Source: Saccharothrix espanaensis DSM 44229 (GTDB lineage Bacteria > Actinomycetota > Actinomycetes > Mycobacteriales > Pseudonocardiaceae). Taken from it: 64,000 bases of DNA. The stretch spans positions 3,162,001-3,226,000 of the forward strand of contig NC_019673.1 in the NCBI RefSeq assembly GCF_000328705.1. Direction: 5' to 3'. Shown here piece after piece: positions 52,889 to 59,968 of this stretch (the stretch's first letter is position 1; each line of letters opens with the position of its first letter). The notes below the pieces were generated by a model that saw only the letters and a program-made list of their open reading frames with translations, searched no databases and had not been told where the DNA came from. The position numbers and the translations under genes were made by a program.

Positions 52889-52905
52889 GTCACCTGATGG
52901 TGTCA
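52889..52905. promoter_or_regulatory. Operator-like motif, copy 1 (permease side)
   Basis: GTCACCTGATGGTGTCA, an imperfect palindrome centred on CACC-TGAT-GGTG, ends 57 bp before the permease start. It is 16 of 17 bases identical to copy 2 at 53191. Confidence 0.6.
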
Positions 52906-53190
52906 ACTGGGGGTGCGCAGGTCACCCCGCGCGGCGGATACCCGAGCCGGCGCAGCGCCGGGTGTGCGGCGACCGGCCCGGCCGAACAGAGGGCGCCGTC
53001 GTGGGGCGGCGGGGGCAGCGTCCCTGCGCGAAGGTGGGCCAAGTGCTCAAGGCCGAACGCGCCCAACCCGATCGCGGCCCAGCCGAGAAACCGCTGACCA
53101 CGAATACGTCGCCGGCTCGGATGCCTTCTGCGCGTGACGCGTCGGATCGAAACTTCGTGCGGCGATCAAGGCGTCCGGGAGGGTGGTGCT
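52906..53190. other. Spacer between the two operator-like motifs
   Basis: About 285 bp inside the divergent promoter region. Some frames show weak GC3 bias on the minus strand (VFVVSGFSAGPRSGWARSAL), but no start, ribosome-binding site or recognisable product. It may be a relic. I see no gene. Confidence 0.4.
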
Positions 53191-53207
53191 GGTCACCTGA
53201 TGGTGCC
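53191..53207. promoter_or_regulatory. Operator-like motif, copy 2 (ligase side)
   Basis: GTCACCTGATGGTGCCA starts 67 bp and ends 51 bp before the ligase start. Same orientation and near-identical to copy 1; the CACC/GGTG core makes orientation irrelevant to a dimeric regulator such as the GntR protein encoded at 57441. Confidence 0.6.
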
Positions 53208-53257
53208 AGGATGGGGCCGTTCAATGGCTCGCTGTCATACCTTTGGAGGCACTGCGG

Positions 53258-54598
53258 ATGCTGACCGTCGAGGAGTTGCGCGAGCTGGTGGACAGCGGCG
53301 AGATCGACACCGTGCTGATCGCGATCGTGGACATGCAAGGCCGGTTGCAGGGCAAGCGCTGCGCCGCCCGGTACTTCCTGGACGAGGTGCTGCCGCACGC
53401 CGCCGAGGGCTGCAACTACCTGCTCGCGGTCGACACCGAGATGAACCCGGTCGGCGGGTACGCCATGTCCTCGTGGGACACCGGCTACGGCGACTTCGTG
53501 ATGAAGCCCGACCTGGCCACCCTGCGCCGGGTGCCGTGGCACGAGGGCACCGCGCTGGTCATGTGCGACATCGAGTGGGAGGGCGGCGAGCCGGTGCCCG
53601 CCTCGCCCCGGCAGATCCTGCGCCGCCAGCTCGACCGGCTCGCCGAGCGCGGCCTGCGCGCGTACGTCGGCACCGAGCTGGAGTTCATCGTCTTCGACAA
53701 CACCTTCGAGGACGCCTGGAACCGGGGCTACCGCGACCTCACCCCCGCCAACCAGTACAACGTCGACTACTCGCTGCTGGGCACCGCCCGGATCGAGCCG
53801 CTGCTGCGCGCCATCCGCAACCACATGACCGGCGCGGGGCTGGAGGTCGAGTCGGCCAAGGGCGAGTGCAACCCCGGCCAGCACGAGATCGCGTTCCGCT
53901 TCACCGAAGCGCTGGCCACCTGCGACAACCACAGCATCTACAAGACCGGGGCCAAGGAGATTGCCGCCCAGCAGGGCCGGTCGCTGACCTTCATGGCCAA
54001 GTACAACGAGCGCGAGGGCAACTCGTGCCACATCCACCTGAGCCTGCGCTCGGCCGACGGCGAGCCGGTGTTCGCCCAGGGGCGCGGGATGTCGGCGCTG
54101 ATGGAGTCCTTCCTCGCCGGCCAGCTCGTCGCGCTGCGCGAGCTCACCTACTTCCTCGCGCCGAACGTCAACTCCTACAAGCGGTTCGTCGAGGGCAGCT
54201 TCGCGCCGACCGCCGTGGCGTGGGGCCGGGACAACCGGACGTGCGCCCTGCGCGTGGTCGGGCACGGCCCGTCGCTGCGGTTCGAGAACCGGGTGCCCGG
54301 CGGCGACGTGAACCCCTACCTCGCGGTCGCCGCGCTGATCGCGGCCGGGCTGCACGGCGTGGACGACGGCCTGACCCTGGAAGAGGAGTTCGTCGGCAAC
54401 GCCTACGCCTCCGGCCGCGAGACCGTGCCGACCACCCTGCGCGACGCCGCGGACCTGTTGCGGGGCAGCGTGATCGCGCGCGAGGCGTTCGGCCAGGACG
54501 TGGTGGACCACTACCTCAACGCGGCCCGGGTGGAACTGGCCGCGTACGACTCGACGGTGACCGACTGGGAGCGAATCCGTGGTTTCGAACGGCTCTAG
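53258..54598 (+). CDS. Gamma-glutamyl-ethanolamide/polyamine synthetase (GlnA-like)
   Basis: 446 residues; ATG 53258 with GGAGG nine bases upstream. A glutamine-synthetase fold: short beta-grasp N-domain (ELVDSGEIDTVLIAIVDMQG), then GTELEFIVFDNTFEDAW, AKGECNPGQHEIAFR, CHIHLSLRSADGEP, APNVNSYKRFVEGSFAPT and RFENRVPGGDVNPYLAVAAL. It ligates glutamate to an amine with ATP. In Streptomyces the GlnA3 and GlnA4 relatives act on polyamines and ethanolamine. The divergent ethanolamine permease and the SDR in this operon favour ethanolamine. Overlaps the hydrolase gene by 20 bp. Confidence 0.85.
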   Translation: MLTVEELRELVDSGEIDTVLIAIVDMQGRLQGKRCAARYFLDEVLPHAAEGCNYLLAVDTEMNPVGGYAMSSWDTGYGDFVMKPDLATLRRVPWHEGTALVMCDIEWEGGEPVPASPRQILRRQLDRLAERGLRAYVGTELEFIVFDNTFEDAWNRGYRDLTPANQYNVDYSLLGTARIEPLLRAIRNHMTGAGLEVESAKGECNPGQHEIAFRFTEALATCDNHSIYKTGAKEIAAQQGRSLTFMAKYNEREGNSCHIHLSLRSADGEPVFAQGRGMSALMESFLAGQLVALRELTYFLAPNVNSYKRFVEGSFAPTAVAWGRDNRTCALRVVGHGPSLRFENRVPGGDVNPYLAVAALIAAGLHGVDDGLTLEEEFVGNAYASGRETVPTTLRDAADLLRGSVIAREAFGQDVVDHYLNAARVELAAYDSTVTDWERIRGFERL

Positions 54599-55283
54599 GC
54601 CGCTGATCGGCGTCAGCACCTACCTCGAACGCGCCCGGTTCGGCGTGTGGGACGTGGAAGCGGCGGTGCTGCACCGCGACTACCTCGACTCGGTGGTGCG
54701 CGCCGGCGGCAACCCGGTGCTGCTGCCGCCGGTCGGGGCGTGGGACACGGACTCGATCGGCTTCCTGGACGGGCTGGTGCTCTCCGGCGGTGCGGACGTC
54801 GACCCCGCGCGCTACGGCCGTGCGCGCGACCCCCGCACCGGCCCGCCCCGCACCGACCGCGACACCGCCGAGCTGACGCTGGTCCGCGCCGCGCTCGAAC
54901 TGGACCTGCCGCTGCTCGGCGTGTGCCGGGGGATGCAGGTGCTCAACGTCGCCCTGGGCGGCACGCTGCACCAGCACGTCGAGGGCCACAACCCCGCGCC
55001 GGCGGTGTTCGAGCACACCGGCATCGCGGTCGCGCCCGGCACCCGGCTGGCCCGGATCGTCGGCCCGGCCACCACCGTGCACTGCCACCACCACCAGTCC
55101 CTGGACGTGGTCGGCGACGGCCTCGCGGTCGTCGCGAGCGCGCCGGACGGCACCGTGGAGGCCGTGGAACTACCGGGCGCGCGGTTCGTGCTCGGCGTGC
55201 AGTCACACCCGGAAGCCGACAGCGAGGACGACCGCCTGTTCGCCGCGCTGGTCGACGCCACGAGGAAGGGGTACGCGCGGTGA
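54579..55283 (+). CDS. Class I glutamine amidotransferase-like gamma-glutamyl hydrolase (PuuD-like)
   Basis: 234 residues, GTG 54579 inside the end of the ligase gene. Peptidase C26: LVLSGGADVDPARYG, nucleophile Cys116 in LLGVCRGMQVLNVALGGTLH, and the His/Glu pair in GVQSHPEADSEDD. By family it cleaves the gamma-glutamyl bond at the end of the pathway, releasing glutamate and the oxidised product. Overlaps the aldehyde dehydrogenase start by GTGA. Confidence 0.88.
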   Translation: MVSNGSRPLIGVSTYLERARFGVWDVEAAVLHRDYLDSVVRAGGNPVLLPPVGAWDTDSIGFLDGLVLSGGADVDPARYGRARDPRTGPPRTDRDTAELTLVRAALELDLPLLGVCRGMQVLNVALGGTLHQHVEGHNPAPAVFEHTGIAVAPGTRLARIVGPATTVHCHHHQSLDVVGDGLAVVASAPDGTVEAVELPGARFVLGVQSHPEADSEDDRLFAALVDATRKGYAR

Positions 55284-56638
55284 CCACGTTCGACGTCATC
55301 GACCCGGCCACCGAGGAGCTGATCCGCCCGGTCACCCTCGCATCGGTAGAGGAGACCGACGCCGCGATCGCCCGCGCCCACGCGGCGTTCCCGGCGTGGC
55401 GGGCCGTCGCGCCCGCCGACCGGGCCCGGCTGCTGCGCCGGTTCGCCGACGCGGTGGACGGCGCACGCGAGGAGCTGGCCCTGCTGGAGGTGCGCAACGC
55501 CGGGCACACCATCGGCAACGCGCGGTGGGAGGCGGGCAACGTCCGCGACGTCCTGCACTACTACTCGGCCGCGCCGGAACGCCTGTTCGGCCGGCAGCTC
55601 CCGGTGGCCGGCGGGCTGGACGTGACGTTCCAGGAGCCGCTGGGCGTGGTGGGCGTGATCGTGCCGTGGAACTTCCCGATGCCGATCGCGGCCTGGGGCT
55701 TCGCGCCCGCGCTGGCCGCCGGCAACGCCGTGGTGCTCAAGCCCGCCGAGCTGACCCCGCTGACCGCGCTGCGGTTGGCGGAACTGGCCCGCGAGGCGGG
55801 CATCCCGCCGGCGGTCTTCCAGGTGCTGCCCGGCGCGGGACCCGTCGTGGGGCAGCGCTTCGTGACGCACCCGGCGGTGCGCAAGGTGGTCTTCACCGGG
55901 TCGTCGAAGGTCGGCAAGCAGGTCATGGCGGGCTGCGCGGACCAGGTCAAGCGGGTGACGCTGGAGCTGGGCGGCAAGTCGGCCAACATCGTGTTCGCCG
56001 ACGCCGACCTCGACCAGGCCGCGGCCACCGCGCCGTACGGGGTGTTCGACAACGCCGGCCAGGACTGCTGCGCGCGGTCCCGGATCCTGGTCCAGGCCTC
56101 GGTCTACGACCGGTTCATGGAACTGCTGGAACCGGCGGTGCGGGGCGTCGTGGTCGGCGCGCCGGGCGACGAGGCCACCGAGATGGGGCCGCTGATCTCC
56201 GCCGCGCACCGGGCCAAGGTCGCCTCCTACGTGCCCGACGGCGCGCCCGTCGCGTTCCGGGGCTCCGCGCCGTCCGGGCCCGGGTTCTGGTTCCCGCCGA
56301 CGGTTCTCGCGCCGGTGTCGCCCGGCGACCCGGCGGCCGTGGACGAGATCTTCGGTCCCGTCGTGGCGGTCCTGCCCTTCGCCGACGAGGACGAGGCGGT
56401 GCGGCTGGCCAACGACAGCGACTACGGGCTGTCCGGCTCGATCTGGACCCGGGACGTGGGCCGGGCGCTGCGCGTCTCGCGGGCCGTCGACGCCGGGAAC
56501 CTGTCGGTCAACTCGCACTCGTCGGTGCGGTACTCGACGCCGTTCGGCGGGTTCAAGCAGTCCGGGCTGGGGCGCGAGCTCGGCCCGGACGCGCTCGCCT
56601 CGTTCACCGAGACCAAGAACGTCTTCATCGCCCACTGA
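55280..56638 (+). CDS. NAD(P)-dependent aldehyde dehydrogenase (PuuC-like)
   Basis: 452 residues, GTG 55280. VIVPWNFPMPIAAWGFAPAL, general base in RVTLELGGKSANIVF, nucleophile Cys263 in DNAGQDCCARSRILVQ and EIFGPVVAVLPF. Would oxidise the gamma-glutamyl aldehyde to the acid. It is a little shorter than the usual 480-500 residues, mainly through a compact N-terminus and linker, with all catalytic residues present. Confidence 0.92.
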   Translation: MTTFDVIDPATEELIRPVTLASVEETDAAIARAHAAFPAWRAVAPADRARLLRRFADAVDGAREELALLEVRNAGHTIGNARWEAGNVRDVLHYYSAAPERLFGRQLPVAGGLDVTFQEPLGVVGVIVPWNFPMPIAAWGFAPALAAGNAVVLKPAELTPLTALRLAELAREAGIPPAVFQVLPGAGPVVGQRFVTHPAVRKVVFTGSSKVGKQVMAGCADQVKRVTLELGGKSANIVFADADLDQAAATAPYGVFDNAGQDCCARSRILVQASVYDRFMELLEPAVRGVVVGAPGDEATEMGPLISAAHRAKVASYVPDGAPVAFRGSAPSGPGFWFPPTVLAPVSPGDPAAVDEIFGPVVAVLPFADEDEAVRLANDSDYGLSGSIWTRDVGRALRVSRAVDAGNLSVNSHSSVRYSTPFGGFKQSGLGRELGPDALASFTETKNVFIAH

Positions 56639-56668
56639 TCCGCACGCGATCCATCGATTGGGAGAGAC

Positions 56669-57436
56669 ATGGCACAGCGACTGGAAGGCCGGGTGGCCGT
56701 CGTGACCGGCGGCGGCAGCGGCATCGGCCTGGCCTCGGTGCGCCGGCTGGCGAGCGAGGGCGCGCGGGTCGTCGTCGCGGACGTCGACGCCGGCGCGGGC
56801 AAGGCCGCCGCCGACGAGGTGGACGGCCTGTTCGTGCAGGTGGACGTGACAGATGAGGAGCAGGTCTCGGCGCTCTACCGGACCACGGCGGACACCTTCG
56901 GCTCGGTGGACATCGCGTTCAACAACGCGGGCATCTCGCCGCCCGAGGACGACTCGATCCTGACCACCGGCATCGAGGCGTGGGACCGGGTGCAGAAGGT
57001 CAACCTGACCTCGGTGTACCTGTGCTGCAAGTACTCCATCCCGCACATGCTGGAGCAGGGCCGGGGATCGGTCATCAACACGGCGTCGTTCGTGGCCACC
57101 ATGGGCGCGGCCACCTCGCAGATCTCCTACACCGCGTCGAAGGGCGGCGTGCTCGCCATGAGCCGGGAGCTGGGCGTGCAGTTCGCCCGACAGGGCGTGC
57201 GGGTCAACGCCCTCTCGCCCGGACCGGTCAACACGCCGCTGCTGCGCGAGCTGTTCGCCAAGGACCCGGAGCGCGCCGCGCGGCGGCTGGTGCACGTGCC
57301 GCTCGGGCGGTTCGCCGAGCCGTCCGAGATCGCCGCCGCCGTGGCGTTCCTGGCCAGCGACGACTCCTCGTTCATCACCGCGTCGAACTTCCTGGTCGAC
57401 GGCGGGATCGCGGGCGCCTACGTGACACCGCTCTAG
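56669..57436 (+). CDS. Short-chain dehydrogenase/reductase
   Basis: 255 residues, ATG 56669 with GGGAGAG. Classical SDR: TGGGSGIGLASVRRLA, NNAGISPPEDD, and SFVATMGAATSQISYTASKG with catalytic Ser, Tyr and Lys. Most relatives are labelled 3-oxoacyl-ACP reductase. Its position in an ethanolamine gamma-glutamylation operon suggests it oxidises the alcohol of gamma-glutamyl-ethanolamide to the aldehyde taken by the neighbouring dehydrogenase; this is inference from context. Confidence 0.9.
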   Translation: MAQRLEGRVAVVTGGGSGIGLASVRRLASEGARVVVADVDAGAGKAAADEVDGLFVQVDVTDEEQVSALYRTTADTFGSVDIAFNNAGISPPEDDSILTTGIEAWDRVQKVNLTSVYLCCKYSIPHMLEQGRGSVINTASFVATMGAATSQISYTASKGGVLAMSRELGVQFARQGVRVNALSPGPVNTPLLRELFAKDPERAARRLVHVPLGRFAEPSEIAAAVAFLASDDSSFITASNFLVDGGIAGAYVTPL

Positions 57437-57440
57437 GCCG

Positions 57441-58142
57441 ATGATGCCCTTGCAGGACGCGTTGTTCCGCCCCGTGCGGGCGGGCAACGCGTTCGAGGAG
57501 ACCGTGGAACGGCTCATGCAGGCCATCCGGCTCGGCGTCGTGCCGCCGGGGGAGCGGCTGCCCGCCGAGCGGGAGCTGGCGACCCGGCTCGGGGTGAGCC
57601 GGGTGACGCTGCGCGAGGCGATCCGGTCGTTGCAGGACGCCGGGTACGTCGAGTCGCGGCGCGGTCGCTACGGCGGCACGTTCGTCAACGACCCGCTGCC
57701 CGCCACCCGGCCGGGACGGCTCGTGGAGGCCCCCGAGCTGCTCGACGCGCTGACGTTGCGCGCGGTGCTGGAGGCCGGTGCCGCGGAGTCTGCGGCCGGG
57801 CGCGCGCTGGGCCCCGCCGAGCGGCGCGACCTGCGGGCGCGGCTGGCCGAGTGCTCCGGCGCGTCGCTGGACGAGTACCGGCGCAAGGACTCCCGGCTGC
57901 ACCTGGCGATCGCCGAGGCGACCGGCTCGGCGTCGCTCACCGCGGCCCTCGCCGACGTCCGGATGCGGGTCAACGAGCTGCTGGACCGGATCCCGCTGCT
58001 GCCGCCGAACCTGGCGCACTCCAACGACCAGCACGACCTGGTCGTGGACCGGATCCTGGGCGGCGACCCGGACGGGGCCCGGCGGGCGATGGCCGAGCAC
58101 CTGGCCGGCACCGCGTCCCTGCTGCGCGGATTCCTGTCCTGA
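57441..58142 (+). CDS. GntR-family regulator, FadR subfamily
   Basis: 233 residues, ATG 57441, 4 bp after the SDR gene. Winged helix at about 15-80 (AIRLGVVPPGERLPAERELA, TRLGVSRVTLREAIRSLQDA), then an FCD helical ligand domain with metal-binding type residues (RKDSRLHLAIAEATGS; RMRVNELLDRIPL; DQHDLVVDRILGGD). Likely represses the operon that ends with it and the divergent permease until the substrate appears, using the paired motifs at 52889 and 53191. Confidence 0.9.
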   Translation: MMPLQDALFRPVRAGNAFEETVERLMQAIRLGVVPPGERLPAERELATRLGVSRVTLREAIRSLQDAGYVESRRGRYGGTFVNDPLPATRPGRLVEAPELLDALTLRAVLEAGAAESAAGRALGPAERRDLRARLAECSGASLDEYRRKDSRLHLAIAEATGSASLTAALADVRMRVNELLDRIPLLPPNLAHSNDQHDLVVDRILGGDPDGARRAMAEHLAGTASLLRGFLS

Positions 58143-58159
58143 CCCGGGCCGGCCGCCCG

Positions 58160-58192
58160 AAAAGCGGTGCCGCACTCGGCGACACCGCTCTT
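58160..58192. terminator. Terminator between convergent genes
   Basis: AGCGGTG (58163-58169) pairs with CACCGCT (58183-58189), with inner CCG/CGG pairing and flanking A-run and TT that extend the stem imperfectly. Follows the GntR gene and precedes the stop of the minus-strand lamin-tail protein. Confidence 0.55.
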
Positions 58193-58210
58193 CGAATCAC
58201 TTCGGACGGC

Positions 58211-59074
58211 TCACGGAGTGGGCTGCGCGGCCTTTCCGTAGCCGAACTGCGAAATCAGGTTGCCGTTCGTGTCCCGCAATTTCGCGGTGTCGCCCTGGTC
58301 GTTCCAGATCGGCCGGCCGCTGCCGTAGGAGAACCCGCCCGACTCCGGGTGGACCTCGTTCGTGTAGATCCGGATCCGCTGTCCCGGCTGGAGCACGGTG
58401 CCGGCCGGGAACCGGAAGTCCTGGCCCGCGTCGTCCGCGCCGAGAACCCAGTCGGAAATGTCGGCCGGGGCCGTGCCGCGATTGATGACCTCGACGTACT
58501 CGTCGGCCTGGGTGCGCTTCACCTGGCCCTTGTTGAGGACCGTCGTGATGACCACGTCCGGGCGGCCGACGCGGTTGAACAGGGCGACCACGTCGGCGCT
58601 GTTCGCGCTGTTCTCGGCGCTGATGAACTTGCGGACGATCTGGCCGTTCTGCTTGAAACCGCTGATCACGACGGCGTACTGCTCGCCGTTGACGGTCACC
58701 GACTCCGGCGAGACGAAGGTGGGCAGGTCGACCTCGTCCTCCGGGTTCGGACCCACGTTCGGGGTCTCGTTGTGCCGGAACTTGAAGCTGAAGTCGCTCT
58801 CCGTACCGTCCTCGAACGCGACCTTCACGGTCAGGTCGACCTCGAACTGCGGCACCGGCATGGCCTGGATCGGGAAGTTCTCGTGGGTGAACGTGCCGAG
58901 GGTGAACTCGGTGCCGTCCAACTTCACGTCCACGGTGCCGCCGCTGAAGACGTACCCGCTCTTCCCCGAACCGGCCGGAACACCCCACTTGACGTGGGGC
59001 GTGCCCAGACCTTCCAGGTCGGGCGGGTTGGTGCTGATCGTGGGCCAGTTGCCGGAGGTAGTCGCAGTGCTCAT
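58211..59074 (-). CDS. Choice-of-anchor K plus lamin-tail domain protein
   Basis: 287 residues, ATG 59074. Residues about 5-180 look like a beta-sandwich of choice-of-anchor K type (GNWPTISTNPPDLEGLGTPH, VKWGVPAGSGKSGYVFSGGT, FTHENFPIQAMP, SDFSFKFRHNETPN). Residues about 195-285 form a lamin-tail domain (DEYVEVINRGTAPADISDWV, GQDFRFPAGTVLQPGQRIRI, RPIWNDQGDTAKLRDTNGN). No signal peptide or anchor is visible, which is odd for domains usually found outside the cell. Function unknown; lamin-tail domains often accompany nucleases or surface proteins. Confidence 0.75.
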   Translation of the reverse strand: MSTATTSGNWPTISTNPPDLEGLGTPHVKWGVPAGSGKSGYVFSGGTVDVKLDGTEFTLGTFTHENFPIQAMPVPQFEVDLTVKVAFEDGTESDFSFKFRHNETPNVGPNPEDEVDLPTFVSPESVTVNGEQYAVVISGFKQNGQIVRKFISAENSANSADVVALFNRVGRPDVVITTVLNKGQVKRTQADEYVEVINRGTAPADISDWVLGADDAGQDFRFPAGTVLQPGQRIRIYTNEVHPESGGFSYGSGRPIWNDQGDTAKLRDTNGNLISQFGYGKAAQPTP

Positions 59075-59299
59075 GCGTTGATCATGCTCCCCGCGGCCGG
59101 GCGGCGTTAAGCCGCTGTGCGGGGGAAGCGCGAATCGGCCGGTATTTGCTTGAGTGGACTTTCGTTCACACTTGTCGGGTCCGTTCGAGTGCGCCGAATT
59201 CTCGAACAGGCTATTCCCCGCCGAAGTGCGCCCTCGCCGGCGTCCGTTGGCGCACGCCCGTTGGGCCGAGTGGATCACCGCGGCCCACGGGCGTCCGGG

Positions 59300-59695
59300 T
59301 CACCGCGGGAAGTCGCGGAACTCCCGCCCGCCGGGGTGCCGGTCGTCCATCCGCGACAACCCCGGCCGGTCGCCCGGCCGGTGCCCGTCGCGGTCGGACA
59401 ACGCGACCAGCCCACCGCCGAGCACCAGGCCGATCACCCCGACGGCGACGAGCTGGGTCGCCTTGTTCCGGGCGAACCGCCCGAACCCCCCACCGGGCGC
59501 GGAGCTCGCGGCCCCGGCGGGCGGCGGCACGTACGGCGGTCCGGCGGGCTGCTCGGCGGCGGGCTCCTCGGCCGCAGGTGGTGGGGTGGCCGGTGGGGTG
59601 TCGGGTGTGGGCGGTGTCGGGCCGGCCGGGGGTTCGGGGGTCGCGCCGGTGGGCAGTGGGCGATTGGGCTGGTTGCCTTCGGGCTGGTCGGCCAT
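59300..59695 (-). CDS. Proline-rich single-pass membrane protein
   Basis: 131 residues, ATG 59695. The first 70 residues are Pro/Ala/Glu/Thr-rich and disordered (TPPTPDTPPATPPPAAEEPA). A membrane segment follows a basic patch (FARNKATQLVAVGVIGLVLG, about 75-98), then a short charged external tail (DRDGHRPGDRPGLSRMDD). Common actinobacterial layout with no assigned function. It is divergent from thrS across about 270 bp. Confidence 0.7.
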   Translation of the reverse strand: MADQPEGNQPNRPLPTGATPEPPAGPTPPTPDTPPATPPPAAEEPAAEQPAGPPYVPPPAGAASSAPGGGFGRFARNKATQLVAVGVIGLVLGGGLVALSDRDGHRPGDRPGLSRMDDRHPGGREFRDFPR

Positions 59696-59762
59696 GGCGG
59701 GCTCCGGTCGTCAAGGGTCTGCGTCCTCAGGGTGCGCCGCGGACCTGAGCCCACGCTGATGG

Positions 59763-59847
59763 TGAGCTGTGAATGAGCTGTTCGCGCCCCATGTCCGGTG
59801 CCGGCCGCTGTCTCGGCCGGGCCCGGTGTGGTCGGGCCCGGCGTGGT
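59763..59847 (+). repeat. Short direct repeats upstream of thrS
   Basis: TGAGCTGT occurs at 59763-59770 and 59774-59781, 11 bp apart. Then CGGGCCCGGTGTGGT (59818-59832) is followed immediately by CGGGCCCGGCGTGGT (59833-59847), differing at one base. All lie in the thrS upstream region; whether they regulate it is unknown. Confidence 0.6.
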
Positions 59848-59968
59848 CGGCGGCGAAGGGGCCGGGTCGAGGGCGGCGTTGGCGGGGTGTCGGACGTGTC
59901 GGGGGATATCGGTTCGGTGAGCACCGATAACATCTCCACCGAAGGTCCGTCCAACCGGAGGAGTCATC

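Noticed and set aside
52922-53180. A small gene in the ethanolamine divergent promoter region
   Set aside because: No start with a ribosome-binding site, mixed codon bias and no recognisable product.
59696-59968. T-box or other riboswitch upstream of thrS
   Set aside because: No T-box sequence or specifier-loop structure found, and a candidate -10 leaves only a short leader.
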